Of a stretch of 64,000 nucleotides of DNA, positions 21,566-30,907 are shown in pieces. The notes under the pieces are model-generated. The model was given only the letters and a program-made list of their open reading frames with translations. It was not told the DNA's origin and ran no database searches. The position numbers were made by a program, and so were the translations under genes. The stretch covers positions 689,579 to 753,578 of the forward strand of contig NZ_FPIY01000002.1 of assembly GCF_900119145.1 (NCBI RefSeq), read 5' to 3'. The number at the start of each line of letters is the position of its first letter. Within the stretch, counting starts at the first letter, position 1. The stretch comes from Cellulophaga fucicola. GTDB taxonomy: Bacteria > Bacteroidota > Bacteroidia > Flavobacteriales > Flavobacteriaceae.

Positions 21566-23050
21566 ATGATTTTATATAAAAACACCAGAGCTATTTTTTT
21601 TGCAGTATCATTATTAATATTAAGCTGTACTAACAAACCTAAAAAAGTAGCACAGACAACACCAGAAATTACAACAGAAACAAAGCAACCTAATATTTTA
21701 CTTGTTCTTTGTGATGATTTAGGGTATTCTGATGTTGGCTTTAATGGAAGTAAAGATATTAAAACACCAGAACTAGACAGACTAGCAAGTGCAGGTACAA
21801 TGTTTACATCTGCCTATGTTGCGCATCCGTTTTGCGGACCAAGTAGAGCTGCATTATTAACCGGTAGATATCCGCATACCATAGGATCGCAATTTAACTT
21901 ACCCGCCAATGGCGAGTCTCAAGGTAAAGGAATTTCTATTAACGAGCAATTTATTGCTAAAACACTACAAGAATCGGGTTATTACACTGGTGCAATTGGC
22001 AAGTGGCATTTAGGAGCCACACACAAATACCACCCTAATGAAAGAGGTTTTACAGATTTCTACGGTTTTTTAGCTGGTGGTCATAATTATTTTCCAGAGC
22101 AATACCAAGCACAATACGAACGCCAAAAGATAGCTAAGAAAAAGATAATTAGAGATTACATACTTCCGCTAGAACACAATGGTAAAGAAGTTAAAGAGAC
22201 AGAATATTTAACCGATGCCTTTTCTAGAGAAGCATCTCGTTTTGTAAAAGAAGCAGCAACCAAAGACAAACCATTTTTTTTATACTTGGCATACAATGCT
22301 CCGCACGTACCTTTAGAAGCTAAGCAAGAAGATTTAGAAAAATTTTCAGATATAAAAGATAAAGACAGAAGAACTTATGCCGCTATGGTTTATGCTGTAG
22401 ACAGAGGTGTAAAACAAATAGTACATACATTAAAAGAAACAAATCAATTAGAAAATACATTAATTATCTTTTTAAGTGATAATGGCGGAAACACAGATCA
22501 CGGTGCAACTAACTATCCTTTAAACGGTAGAAAAGGAGATACCTGGGAAGGTGGTTACCGTGTTCCTATGTTTATGTACTGGCCAAAAAATATTGCGCAA
22601 GGGCAAAAAAATAATTTCCCTATTACAAGTTTAGACATTTACCCTACTCTAACACATATAGGACAAGCAAAGCTTCCTGATAACAAAATTTTAAATGGTA
22701 AAAACGTATGGAAATCTATTTTGGCAAATGAAGATCCACACGCAAAAGAAACATTATTTGCTATGCGCCACAGAGAAGGTTACACAGATGTATCTGCTAG
22801 AAAAGACGACTGGAAAGCATTAAAAGTTAGCAGACAACCTTGGAAACTTTTTAAAATTACAGAAGATATTAGTGAAGAAAATGACCTAAGCTCTACGCAC
22901 CCAGAGATATTAAAACAACTTGTAGATACTGCAAAGCAATGGAGTAATAGCCACACAGAACCACTTTGGTTTGACCCTACCTATTTAGAGAGAATGTGGA
23001 AAGACAGCACAATGGCCACTTTTAATAATACTTTTGCATTACCTAAATAA
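21566..23050 (+). CDS. S1-family sulfatase, lipoprotein
   Basis: This 494-aa formylglycine sulfatase has a lipobox (SLLILSC) and a short linker. 'NILLVLCDDLGYSDVGFNGS' supplies the metal-binding Asp pair; the signature is CGPSR with C90 as the formylglycine precursor. 'AIGKWHLGATHKYHP' and 'LSDNGGNTDHG' complete the active site. It resembles the first sulfatase of the locus more than the second one, including the 'ERGF.DFYGF..G..NYF' region, so these two may be paralogs with different regiospecificity. A clear hairpin terminator follows the stop codon, closing the two-sulfatase unit. Confidence 0.92.
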   Translation: MILYKNTRAIFFAVSLLILSCTNKPKKVAQTTPEITTETKQPNILLVLCDDLGYSDVGFNGSKDIKTPELDRLASAGTMFTSAYVAHPFCGPSRAALLTGRYPHTIGSQFNLPANGESQGKGISINEQFIAKTLQESGYYTGAIGKWHLGATHKYHPNERGFTDFYGFLAGGHNYFPEQYQAQYERQKIAKKKIIRDYILPLEHNGKEVKETEYLTDAFSREASRFVKEAATKDKPFFLYLAYNAPHVPLEAKQEDLEKFSDIKDKDRRTYAAMVYAVDRGVKQIVHTLKETNQLENTLIIFLSDNGGNTDHGATNYPLNGRKGDTWEGGYRVPMFMYWPKNIAQGQKNNFPITSLDIYPTLTHIGQAKLPDNKILNGKNVWKSILANEDPHAKETLFAMRHREGYTDVSARKDDWKALKVSRQPWKLFKITEDISEENDLSSTHPEILKQLVDTAKQWSNSHTEPLWFDPTYLERMWKDSTMATFNNTFALPK

Positions 23051-23071
23051 ATACAAACATATATTTTAATA

Positions 23072-23103
23072 CAAACTCCTTATACTACCAAGGAGTTTTT
23101 TTG
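23072..23103 (+). terminator. terminator after the sulfatase pair
   Basis: Stem AAACTCCTT pairs with AAGGAGTTT around the loop ATACTACC and runs into seven or more T residues. It lies 22 bp after the stop of the third sulfatase. Confidence 0.85.
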
Positions 23104-23220
23104 TGCTCTTCTTTAAGTGCTAGAGACAAAGCTTTTAAGGTTAAAAAAAACTACTTGTAAAGGCCACCTACCCCAAATTACACCTCATTACCTAGAATAC
23201 GAGTCATTTTAACTAAAAAG

Positions 23221-23285
23221 GTTAAAATAATGTTATCGAAAGGTAAAATTGATAAATAGACACCCTGTTTTTTACACTTCTTTTG
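23221..23285 (+). promoter_or_regulatory. PUL operator-promoter 5 (before SusC/SusD)
   Basis: Half-site 1 is GTTAAAATAATG at 23221-23232 and half-site 2 is GGTAAAAT at 23242-23249, 21 bp later. The -7-like box TTCTTTTG starts at 23278, 36 bp after half-site 2. The rest of the 401-bp gap before susC holds the upstream terminator and a leader of about 160 bp (23290-23451) in which nothing specific was recognised. Confidence 0.78.
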
Positions 23286-23451
23286 ATATATGAAACTAAT
23301 TTTTATGATATATACATTTTCTTCGTTACTATTTTTCTTAAAAACTAGATAAATGCTACGTATCTAAAATAACTAAAAATATTTAAGAATTAGAAGCTTA
23401 GCATAAAAACAATATGTCACTAAAAAACTCCTAACGTAACAACTCAGAATT

Positions 23452-26400
23452 ATGAAAAAACCAAAAAGTAAAAAAAATGGGAATTATTTTTCCCTATTTA
23501 ATAAGTTGCTCTTAATACAACTTATACTATGTAACCTATTGGCTATAACTTTACACGCAAGTGCAAAAGAGAACACTCCTCCTATAAATACACAACAAAG
23601 AACTATTACAGGGTCTGTTTCTGATGAAATGGGGCCAATGCTAGGTGTTAGTATTGTTGTAAAAGGAACAACTACGGGTACAACCACAGATTTTGATGGT
23701 AATTACAGTATTACCGTAGATAATGATGCCACTGTTTTAGTATTTACCTATATAGGCTATAAAGCACAAGAAATAACTGTTGGTAGCAAGTCTACTATTA
23801 ATATAACATTAGAAACAGATGCAGAAAACCTTGAAGAGGTTGTAGTTTTAGGATATACAACTAGAAAAAAGGGAGAAGTTACAGGATCTGTTAGTTCTAT
23901 TAAAAGTGAAGACATAGAAAAAACATCTAATAAAGATTTGGCAAAGTCTTTAGCTGGTAAAGTTTCTGGTTTAATTGTGAACGATAGAGGTGGTTATCCT
24001 GGATCTACAGGAGACGTATCTTTATTAATTAGAGGTAAATCTACCTTAAACAACAACTCGCCTTTAATATTAATAGATGGTGTAGTTTCTGGATCTTTTT
24101 CTCAACTATCTCCACAAGATGTAGCATCTATAACAATACTAAAAGATGGTGCAGCTGCAATTTATGGAGCTAGAGCAGCAAACGGTGTAATTTTAGTTAC
24201 AACAAAAAGAGGTAAATCTGGGAAACCAAAAATTAACATCTCTTCATCATACAACTTATCTTCTTTTTCTGTTAAGCCAAGCCTTATGTCATCTGAGCAG
24301 TATGCTATTTATGAGAATGAGATCACTGACAGATTAGGACAGGCTCCACGTTTTACACAAGAGCAAATAGACAAATATGCATCAGGTACAGATCCGCTTA
24401 ATTTTCCAAGTACAGATTGGAGCGATTTAACTTTTGCTAGAACATCTCCAGAATCTAGAAATACAATTTCTATTTCTGGTGGTAACGAAGATGTAAAATA
24501 CTTTGTTAGTGGCGATTTTATTAAACAAGTAGGTTTGTTTAAATCTGGAGATTTAAAATTTAAACAAAACCAAGTACGTTCTAACTTAGATATTAAACTT
24601 ACAGAAGACATTAAAATAGGTGTAGATATTTCTGGAAGATTTGGAAACACACAAGAACCAGGTGTAGACGCTGGTTTTATATACAAACATATTTACACCA
24701 ATGAGCCAACGCAAGCCGGCATTTACCCTAACGGATTACCGGGATGGGGTGGAGAAAACGGAGCTAACCCTTACGTTATGTCTAGTAACCAATCTGGTTT
24801 TCTAAAAAGAATAGACAACACATTACGTGGTCGTTTTTCTTTTGATTGGGACTTAAATAAAATAACACCAGGTTTATCTTTCAAATCTTTTGTTGGTATA
24901 CGCAGACAAAATAACGATCAGAAATCTTGGTACACACCATGGACGGTTTATACATATCAGCAAGATACTGGCGAGTATGTGCCTTCTACAGGTAAATCTC
25001 AAAGAGGTGGCGAAAGAATTCTTAGAGAAGGCTTTTGGAAGTTTGATGAAATACAGGCTAACGCTACATTATACTACAGCAAAAAACTAGGCGAAAATCA
25101 TTCTATTAGCACTTTTGTTGGGTACGAGCAAGCACAATCAGAACAAAGACAGTTTTGGGCACAACGTCAAGGTTTTCCAACAAAAGAACATACAGAGTTA
25201 TTTGCTGGTAGTGACGAAGGTCAACAATCATTTGGCACATCTCAAGAATGGGGAAGAGTTAACTACTTTGGATCTTTTTCTTACGATTACAAAAAGAAGT
25301 ATTTTGTAGACGTTACTGTGCGACATGATGGCTCTAGTAACTTTGGTCCTGGAAAAAGATACGGTACCTTCCCAGGTATTGCTGCTTCATGGGCAATTAA
25401 CAAAGAATCTTTCTTAGACAATGCAGATTGGTTAACAGATTTACGTTTAAGAGGGTCTTGGGCCAAAATGGGTAACGATCGTATTGGAGCTTTTCAATAC
25501 CTAACTCGTTTTGATTATGGCGGAGCAACAGATGTTGCAAACCCAAATTACTATGTTTTTGGTTCTCCTGGTGTTAGTTACAATGGATATACACCAGATA
25601 ACGTCCCTAACCCTAATATTACTTGGGAAACGGCCTATATGAAAAATATTGGTTTAGCTTTTTCTATGTTCGATAGTAAATTAACAGGAGATTTTAATTA
25701 CTTCTATCAAAACAGAGAAGATATTCTTGTTACAAGAGCTGCTGCAATACCAGATGCTGCTGGTTTAACATTACCAGCAGAAAACATTGGTAAAGTAGAC
25801 AACTTTGGTTGGGAATTAGAATTAGGTTGGAGCAAACAAGTAAATGATAATTTTAGCTATAACTTAGGTGGTAACATTACCAAGGCTAGAAATGAGGTAG
25901 TATTTTTAGCAGAAGCTGATGATGTTCCTGAATGGAGAAAAAGAGAGGGTTATTCTATAGATTCTTACATTACCTACCCAACTTCGGGTATTTTTAGAGA
26001 CCAAGCACAAGTAGATGCTACACCCGTAAAACTAGCTGGTACTGTAGAAGGAGAACCAATTTATGTAGATACAGATGGTAACGGAAAAATAGATTCTAAT
26101 GATAGAGTTCGTGACTTTGGCTCTAATATACCACAAATACAATTTGGCCTTTTTGGAGGGTTTAAATACAAGAATTTTGATATGAGTTTCTTGTTTCAAG
26201 GACAAGCTGAAGCAGAAATGCTAGTATTTTTTGATCAGTCAGGAGCTAAACCAGAATATGTATTCAACCAAAGGTGGACACCAACAAACAGAGACGCTAG
26301 TTACCCAAGAGCTTTTGCTCAAGATGATAAATATAGCGGTAACCAAAGTGGAGACCCTGCCAACTTTCAAGGAGCAGATTTATGGCTGCATGACGCATCA

Positions 26401-26622
26401 TTCTTAAGATTAAAAGAACTAGAGATTGGTTATACCATACCTAAAGAAAAAATTAAGGCTTGCGATATTAAAGTATTTGCAAGAGGCTTAAACTTATTTA
26501 CTATGTTTTCTGATGTATACAAGTTAGGTCTAGATCCAGAAGCTTCTGGCTACAATAACTTTAGAGATAGTACATACCCATCATTAAGAACATATACGCT
26601 AGGTGTAAACTTTAGTTTCTAA
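23452..26622 (+). CDS. SusC-like TonB-dependent oligosaccharide transporter
   Basis: This 1056-aa outer-membrane beta-barrel imports oligosaccharides with its SusD partner, using energy from TonB. In order there are a long N-terminal signal region (about 1-38), a carboxypeptidase-D regulatory-like domain (about 50-125, 'ITGSVSDEMGPMLGVSIVVK' onwards), the TonB box and SusC hinge ('EEVVVLGYTTRKKGEVTGSV'), the plug domain with 'PLILIDGV' and 'KDGAAAIYGARAANGVILVT', and the barrel to the final 'TYTLGVNFSF'. The length and terminal Phe are normal for SusC/RagA proteins. It follows PUL operator 5 and is followed after 17 bp by SusD, so it is the import system of this locus. Confidence 0.96.
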   Translation: MKKPKSKKNGNYFSLFNKLLLIQLILCNLLAITLHASAKENTPPINTQQRTITGSVSDEMGPMLGVSIVVKGTTTGTTTDFDGNYSITVDNDATVLVFTYIGYKAQEITVGSKSTINITLETDAENLEEVVVLGYTTRKKGEVTGSVSSIKSEDIEKTSNKDLAKSLAGKVSGLIVNDRGGYPGSTGDVSLLIRGKSTLNNNSPLILIDGVVSGSFSQLSPQDVASITILKDGAAAIYGARAANGVILVTTKRGKSGKPKINISSSYNLSSFSVKPSLMSSEQYAIYENEITDRLGQAPRFTQEQIDKYASGTDPLNFPSTDWSDLTFARTSPESRNTISISGGNEDVKYFVSGDFIKQVGLFKSGDLKFKQNQVRSNLDIKLTEDIKIGVDISGRFGNTQEPGVDAGFIYKHIYTNEPTQAGIYPNGLPGWGGENGANPYVMSSNQSGFLKRIDNTLRGRFSFDWDLNKITPGLSFKSFVGIRRQNNDQKSWYTPWTVYTYQQDTGEYVPSTGKSQRGGERILREGFWKFDEIQANATLYYSKKLGENHSISTFVGYEQAQSEQRQFWAQRQGFPTKEHTELFAGSDEGQQSFGTSQEWGRVNYFGSFSYDYKKKYFVDVTVRHDGSSNFGPGKRYGTFPGIAASWAINKESFLDNADWLTDLRLRGSWAKMGNDRIGAFQYLTRFDYGGATDVANPNYYVFGSPGVSYNGYTPDNVPNPNITWETAYMKNIGLAFSMFDSKLTGDFNYFYQNREDILVTRAAAIPDAAGLTLPAENIGKVDNFGWELELGWSKQVNDNFSYNLGGNITKARNEVVFLAEADDVPEWRKREGYSIDSYITYPTSGIFRDQAQVDATPVKLAGTVEGEPIYVDTDGNGKIDSNDRVRDFGSNIPQIQFGLFGGFKYKNFDMSFLFQGQAEAEMLVFFDQSGAKPEYVFNQRWTPTNRDASYPRAFAQDDKYSGNQSGDPANFQGADLWLHDASFLRLKELEIGYTIPKEKIKACDIKVFARGLNLFTMFSDVYKLGLDPEASGYNNFRDSTYPSLRTYTLGVNFSF

Positions 26623-26639
26623 TTTAAAAAAAAACAGAT

Positions 26640-28376
26640 ATGAAAAATATAAAATTAATATATGCACTTATAGCAATTGCCGTGTTTGGTTTTTCAAGCT
26701 GCAATGACGTGCTAGATGTACAAGCTACAGATGCCTTTGCAGAAGACCTTATTTACAATGAGACAGAACAATTAGAGAGACTGGTATATACCGTATATAA
26801 TAGTACAGAAAGTTGGGGCGCAAACAAAAGACAATGGTGGGCGCGTAGATTTAATATGGAAGTTGGTTCTTATGAAGCTATTTTTAACTTTAAATTACTA
26901 GATCAATTTAGACTTAGAGCCGGAATGACTCCTGGTACTGTTGGTATGTTAAACGGAAAATGGGATAACTACTGGGATTATGTTAGACTTGCTAATGAGT
27001 TTTTAGACAAGGTAGACGATAGTCCTGCTATGGAAAAAGATCCTGAAAATGTTAAAATTTTAAAAGCAGAAATGCGTTTCTTGCGTGCTAATTTATATGC
27101 AAAATTAATACGTTTTTATGGTGGTGTACCAATATTAGAAAATGCATTAGGTTTAGATGACGATTTTGCTTTAGTTCGTAATAGTTATGAAGAGTGTGTA
27201 GATTTTATTGTAAAAGAATTAGATGCTGTTGCTGCCGTTTTACCAGAAACTAGACCTGGTAGCGAGTTTGGTAGAGCTACAAAATTAGCTGCTTTAGCTG
27301 TAAAATCTAGAACATTATTATATGCTGCTAGTCAATTACATGATCCTGCTTTTGCACCAAGTAACGATCCATTATATACGTATAGCAAACCAACAAAATG
27401 GCAAGACGCAGCAGATGCTGCTAAAGCTATAATAGATTTAGTTGGCGCTCGTGATTTAATTGCTGTTGCAGATGCTAAAGAATATCAAAACCTATTTTTA
27501 TCTCCTAATGATGATATTCTTTTTGCTAGACCATACAGTAGTCTTTATTACGATTTTGGTACAGATGCAAATTCTTTACCAGACCAAACAATGTCTCCAA
27601 GCGGATACAGTGGTTGGGCTTTAGCTGCTCCTACACATAACTTTACATTACAGTTTAATATGGCAGATGGTACAACAACTAATGATGCTAGTTTTGATCC
27701 TGCAAATCCTAATGCGAATAGAGAAATGAGATATTATGCAGATCTTAACTACAACGGAGCTGAATTTAGAGGTCGTAAAGTTGAGTATTTTTTATCTGAT
27801 GATACAAGTGTTAATCCTCACGGTTTAGATTCTGAACAAGGTTTAGGAAACCAACAACACTCGTCTAAAACAGGATACAACATTAGAAAATTCCAAGATG
27901 AAGGTATTGGAACTTTAAATGCAGAAGGTTTGGTAGATGGTTTAACAGGGATTTCACCAGAACGTCCATACATATTATATAGACTTGCTGAGGTTTACTT
28001 AAACTATGCAGAAGCACAATATCATTTAAATGACGAAGGTACTGCAAGAACATTTTTAAATAAAGTATCTAGTAGAGCCTTACAACCAGCAATAACTGCT
28101 TCTGGAACAGATTTATTAGAAGCAATTAAAAGAGAAAGACGTATAGAACTTTGTTTTGAAGGTCATAACTTTTTTGATGAGAGAAGATGGATGAACGAAA
28201 GTCATTTAGGTTTTGATGTAAAAGGACTTAGATGGACAAAAGCTTTAGATGGTACAGAAACAAGTGAAGAAGTATCTGTTGTAGAAAGACCTTGGATGAC
28301 ACAACATTACTATTTACCAATACCTGCTTCCGAAGTAGAAAAAGCGCCAACTATGTTACAAAACTTTGGATATTAA
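26640..28376 (+). CDS. SusD/RagB-like glycan-binding lipoprotein
   Basis: This 578-aa surface lipoprotein (signal MKNIKLIYALIAIAVFGFSSC, lipobox Cys at 21) has the SusD/RagB fold of TPR-like helices. Family features are 'AEMRFLRANLYAKLIRFYGG' near residue 140-160, 'RPYILYRLAEVYLNYAEAQY' near residue 445-465, and 'IKRERRIELCFEGHNFFDER' close to the C-terminus. It forms the lid on SusC and captures the glycan at the cell surface. It is the last gene of the PUL; a terminator hairpin follows about 70 bp after the stop. The bound glycan cannot be read from the sequence, but the locus points to a sulfated galactan. Confidence 0.95.
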   Translation: MKNIKLIYALIAIAVFGFSSCNDVLDVQATDAFAEDLIYNETEQLERLVYTVYNSTESWGANKRQWWARRFNMEVGSYEAIFNFKLLDQFRLRAGMTPGTVGMLNGKWDNYWDYVRLANEFLDKVDDSPAMEKDPENVKILKAEMRFLRANLYAKLIRFYGGVPILENALGLDDDFALVRNSYEECVDFIVKELDAVAAVLPETRPGSEFGRATKLAALAVKSRTLLYAASQLHDPAFAPSNDPLYTYSKPTKWQDAADAAKAIIDLVGARDLIAVADAKEYQNLFLSPNDDILFARPYSSLYYDFGTDANSLPDQTMSPSGYSGWALAAPTHNFTLQFNMADGTTTNDASFDPANPNANREMRYYADLNYNGAEFRGRKVEYFLSDDTSVNPHGLDSEQGLGNQQHSSKTGYNIRKFQDEGIGTLNAEGLVDGLTGISPERPYILYRLAEVYLNYAEAQYHLNDEGTARTFLNKVSSRALQPAITASGTDLLEAIKRERRIELCFEGHNFFDERRWMNESHLGFDVKGLRWTKALDGTETSEEVSVVERPWMTQHYYLPIPASEVEKAPTMLQNFGY

Positions 28377-28444
28377 TAAAACAAGTTAGTTTAGTTTACA
28401 ATTGTTTTTAGTTGCAATTGTTTGAGTTAGTTTATTTCTATAAG

Positions 28445-28485
28445 CTAAAAAAGGGCCTTACATAAAGTAAGGCTCTTTTATTTTT
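28445..28485 (+). terminator. terminator closing the PUL
   Basis: A 13-bp stem, AAAAGGGCCTTAC with GTAAGGCTCTTTT (one G-T pair), is closed by an ATAAA loop and followed by a T-rich run. It ends the SusC/SusD unit before the Crp/Fnr gene. Confidence 0.87.
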
Positions 28486-28518
28486 TTATTTAGTATCTTA
28501 GTTACACAAAAGCCCTTA

Positions 28519-29100
28519 ATGTCTCTAGATCTTTTAAAACAAAATATAACCAATAACTGCAAGCTCTCTGCAAAAGAGCTAGACCATTTTAGTGCTTCAT
28601 TTTACTCCAAATCAATTGCTAAAAAAGAGTATTTATTACAACAAGGAGAAATATGTAAGTTTGAAGGCTATGTTACAAAAGGCTGTTTTAGAGTATTTAC
28701 CATAGACCAGCAAGGCAAAGAACACGTCTTATATTTTGCAGTAAAAGATTGGTGGATTACAGATATAGATAGCTTTACCAACCAAAACACCTCTTTTTTA
28801 TCTATACAAGCGTTAGAAGACAGTAAAGTATTACTTATAAACCATACAGATAAAGAACGTGTTTACAAAGAAATACCTGCCGTAGAAAAACTCTTTAGAA
28901 TAATGACCCAAAAAACGTTGGTCTCTTTACAACGAAGAATGATACGCAACTTAAGCGAAACCGCAGATGAGCGTTACTTAAACTTTATAGACACCTATCC
29001 AGAAATAGCACAAAAACTTACCAACCTACAATTAGCTTCATACCTAGGTATATCGCATGAGTTTTTAAGTAAAATTAGAAACAAGATTGTTTTAAAATAA
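28519..29100 (+). CDS. Crp/Fnr-family transcriptional regulator
   Basis: This 193-aa protein has an N-terminal cyclic-nucleotide-binding-like beta-roll (about residues 15-120; 'KKEYLLQQGEICKFEGYVTK', 'GCFRVFTIDQQGKEHVLYF') and a C-terminal winged helix (about 150-190) with 'TNLQLASYLGISHEFLSKIR' as recognition helix region. No FNR-type cysteine cluster is seen, and the cAMP-binding Arg/Ser pair of CRP is not evident, so the ligand is unknown. The usual partner arrangement is a regulator followed by a target operon. A perfect TTGA-N6-TCAA palindrome lies 20 bp after its stop and before the MBL-fold gene. Confidence 0.9.
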   Translation: MSLDLLKQNITNNCKLSAKELDHFSASFYSKSIAKKEYLLQQGEICKFEGYVTKGCFRVFTIDQQGKEHVLYFAVKDWWITDIDSFTNQNTSFLSIQALEDSKVLLINHTDKERVYKEIPAVEKLFRIMTQKTLVSLQRRMIRNLSETADERYLNFIDTYPEIAQKLTNLQLASYLGISHEFLSKIRNKIVLK

Positions 29101-29118
29101 TACTACACTTTTTCATTT

Positions 29119-29134
29119 ATTGAACTTGTTCAAT
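29119..29134. promoter_or_regulatory. TTGA-N6-TCAA palindrome, candidate Crp/Fnr operator
   Basis: ATTGAAC, a TT centre and GTTCAAT form a perfect 16-bp palindrome that contains TTGA-N6-TCAA, the classic half-site pair of Crp/Fnr regulators. It is placed just after a Crp/Fnr gene and 58 bp before the ATG of the next operon. Regulation of that operon by its neighbour is inference. Confidence 0.6.
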
Positions 29135-29191
29135 GTTTTTAAATATAGATGTACGCAACTTTGTATCATCAAATTAAAACAAAAACAGAAA

Positions 29192-30076
29192 ATGAAAAAT
29201 CTTATTTACACAATAGTAGTATCAACATTAATTTTATTTAAAATGGAAGCACAAAACACACAAACAGTAACAACAAGTAATTTTAAATTACAGGTATATA
29301 ATGCATCAGAAAATAGCTTTGGCGTTGCCTCTGTAATAGTTTCTGGTAAAGAAGATGCCATTTTAATAGATGCACAGTTTACCTTAGAAGATGCAGAAAA
29401 AGTAGCATCAGAAATTAAAGCTAGTGGTAAAAACTTAAAAACCATATTTGTATCGCACGGAGATCCTGACTTTTACTTTGGATTACAAGTGTTTAAAAAC
29501 CATTTTCCAGACGTTACGGTATATGCAGCACCAGCAACAGTAGAACACATAAAAGTAACCGCACAAAAAAAGTTAGATGTCTGGGGTGGTAAGTTAGGAG
29601 ACTTAATTACTAGTAATGTAGTTTTACCACAAGTATTAAAAGGAAGCTCTTTAGAATTAGAAGGTGAAAAACTAGAAATTATTGGTTTAGAAGATTTTGC
29701 GACTAAGACATTTGTTTACATACCGTCTAGCAAAGCAGTAATTGGTGGTATTAATGTATTTTCAGATAGTTTTCATCCTTGGATGGCAGATGCACAAACT
29801 ACAGAAGCACGTACTAATTGGATAAAAGTATTAGACAAGATTACAAGCTTACAACCAAGTGTAGTTATACCTGCGCACGGCAACGCTAGCACGCAGCTTA
29901 ACTTAACATCTGTACAACACACCAAAGACTATATAAAGTTCTATGAGAATGCTTTAAAAGCTAAACCTAAGTCTGTAGAATTAATAAAAATATTAAAAAA
30001 ACAATACCCTACTGCTACGTTTGAAACTGCTTTGCAAATTGGTGCAAAAGTAAATACAGGAGAAATGAAATGGTAA
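29192..30076 (+). CDS. periplasmic MBL-fold hydrolase-like protein with altered metal motif
   Basis: I chose ATG at 29192 (294 aa), because it starts a clean signal peptide (MKNLIYTIVVSTLILFKMEAQ); the TTG at 29120 lies inside the palindromic operator. The fold is metallo-beta-lactamase-like: 'SVIVSGKEDAILIDAQFT', 'TIFVSHGDPDFYFGLQVF', 'YIPSSKAVIGGINVFS' and 'VVIPAHGN'. The canonical HxHxDH motif reads H89-G-D91-P-D93-F, so two metal-ligand histidines are replaced. The protein may bind one metal or act on something unusual. It overlaps the SnoaL-like gene by 7 bp. The family is clear, the reaction unknown. Confidence 0.8.
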   Translation: MKNLIYTIVVSTLILFKMEAQNTQTVTTSNFKLQVYNASENSFGVASVIVSGKEDAILIDAQFTLEDAEKVASEIKASGKNLKTIFVSHGDPDFYFGLQVFKNHFPDVTVYAAPATVEHIKVTAQKKLDVWGGKLGDLITSNVVLPQVLKGSSLELEGEKLEIIGLEDFATKTFVYIPSSKAVIGGINVFSDSFHPWMADAQTTEARTNWIKVLDKITSLQPSVVIPAHGNASTQLNLTSVQHTKDYIKFYENALKAKPKSVELIKILKKQYPTATFETALQIGAKVNTGEMKW

Positions 30077-30534
30077 ATATTACTAAAGTCGGCTGCTTAA
30101 CACTACTCTTAGTGTTAAGTAGTTGTTTTAATACTTATGATATGACAAATTTAGAAATTGTTAAAAGCACTTATGAAGGTAAAACCTCTGAAGAAAACGG
30201 AGCTAATCTTGCCAAATATGTTGCTAAAGATATAAAATGGACAGAGGCTAAAGGTTTTCCTTACGCTGGCACTTACATTGGTCTAGAAGAAATTGCAAAA
30301 AATGTTTTTTACAGATTAGGATCTGAGTGGATAAACTACACATTTACTCCCGATACTTATGTTGCAGATGGCAATATAGTTGTTGCCATTGGCACATATA
30401 CAGGAACTTACAAAAAAACCAACAAGGCTTTTAGTGCTCGTGTAGCACATTTTTGGACACTAGAAAAGAGAAAAATAGTCAGTTTTGAGCAAATAGTAGA
30501 TAGTAAAACAGTAGCAGAAGCGCTAAATAACTAG
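30070..30534 (+). CDS. SnoaL/NTF2-like lipoprotein
   Basis: This 154-aa protein has a lipobox (LLLVLSSC) and a cone-shaped NTF2-like fold pattern. The early helix 'NLEIVKSTYEGKTSEENGAN' is followed by 'LAKYVAKDIKWTEAKGFPYA' and then 'TYTGTYKKTNKAFSARVAHF'. SnoaL-like proteins of this kind are common in Bacteroidota and may be enzymes or ligand-binding proteins; no catalytic residues can be assigned. Its start lies inside the end of the MBL-fold gene, so the two are translated together. A strong terminator follows. Confidence 0.75.
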   Translation: MVNITKVGCLTLLLVLSSCFNTYDMTNLEIVKSTYEGKTSEENGANLAKYVAKDIKWTEAKGFPYAGTYIGLEEIAKNVFYRLGSEWINYTFTPDTYVADGNIVVAIGTYTGTYKKTNKAFSARVAHFWTLEKRKIVSFEQIVDSKTVAEALNN

Positions 30535-30552
30535 AAATTAACTGGTTTATGT

Positions 30553-30598
30553 TAAAAATGCATTGTACTTTAGATAAAGTATGATGCATTTTTTTTAG
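30553..30598 (+). terminator. terminator after the MBL/SnoaL operon
   Basis: A long interrupted stem (AAAATGCAT, a bulge, TACTTT with AAAGTA, a bulge, ATGCATTTT) is followed by a T-run. It closes the two-gene unit. Confidence 0.8.
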
Positions 30599-30697
30599 TT
30601 TTTATTGTTATTTATTACAAAAAAACAAATAATTAGGAGTAATATGTTAAAACAACAAAACCTAACACCCTGTATCTTATTTAATTAGAAAGAATTC

Positions 30698-30726
30698 TTG
30701 GATTTGAAAGAATTACCTTATTTTTG
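30698..30726 (+). promoter_or_regulatory. Bacteroidota-type promoter with long leader
   Basis: A -33 TTG at 30698-30700 and a -7 box TATTTTTG at 30719-30726 are 18 bp apart, a full match to the flavobacterial promoter. The expected start site is near 30733, leaving an untranslated leader of about 175 bp before the TPR lipoprotein. In that leader I see only the mini-ORF ATGAAATAA at 30787. The 373-bp gap from 30535 holds nothing else apart from the terminator. Confidence 0.65.
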
Positions 30727-30907
30727 CACTCTAAATAACTTACAGTTAACCTTTTAAATTTAACAACCATTAAAATAAAAGACTAAATGAAATAAAAAAA
30801 TAAAGTTTCTTTTTAAAAGTATACGTCTTTACCCCAAGATGATATAACTGAACACTATATAGTACTTAAAAAGAAATTATTGAAATACAAACCTAAGAAC
30901 ATAACCT

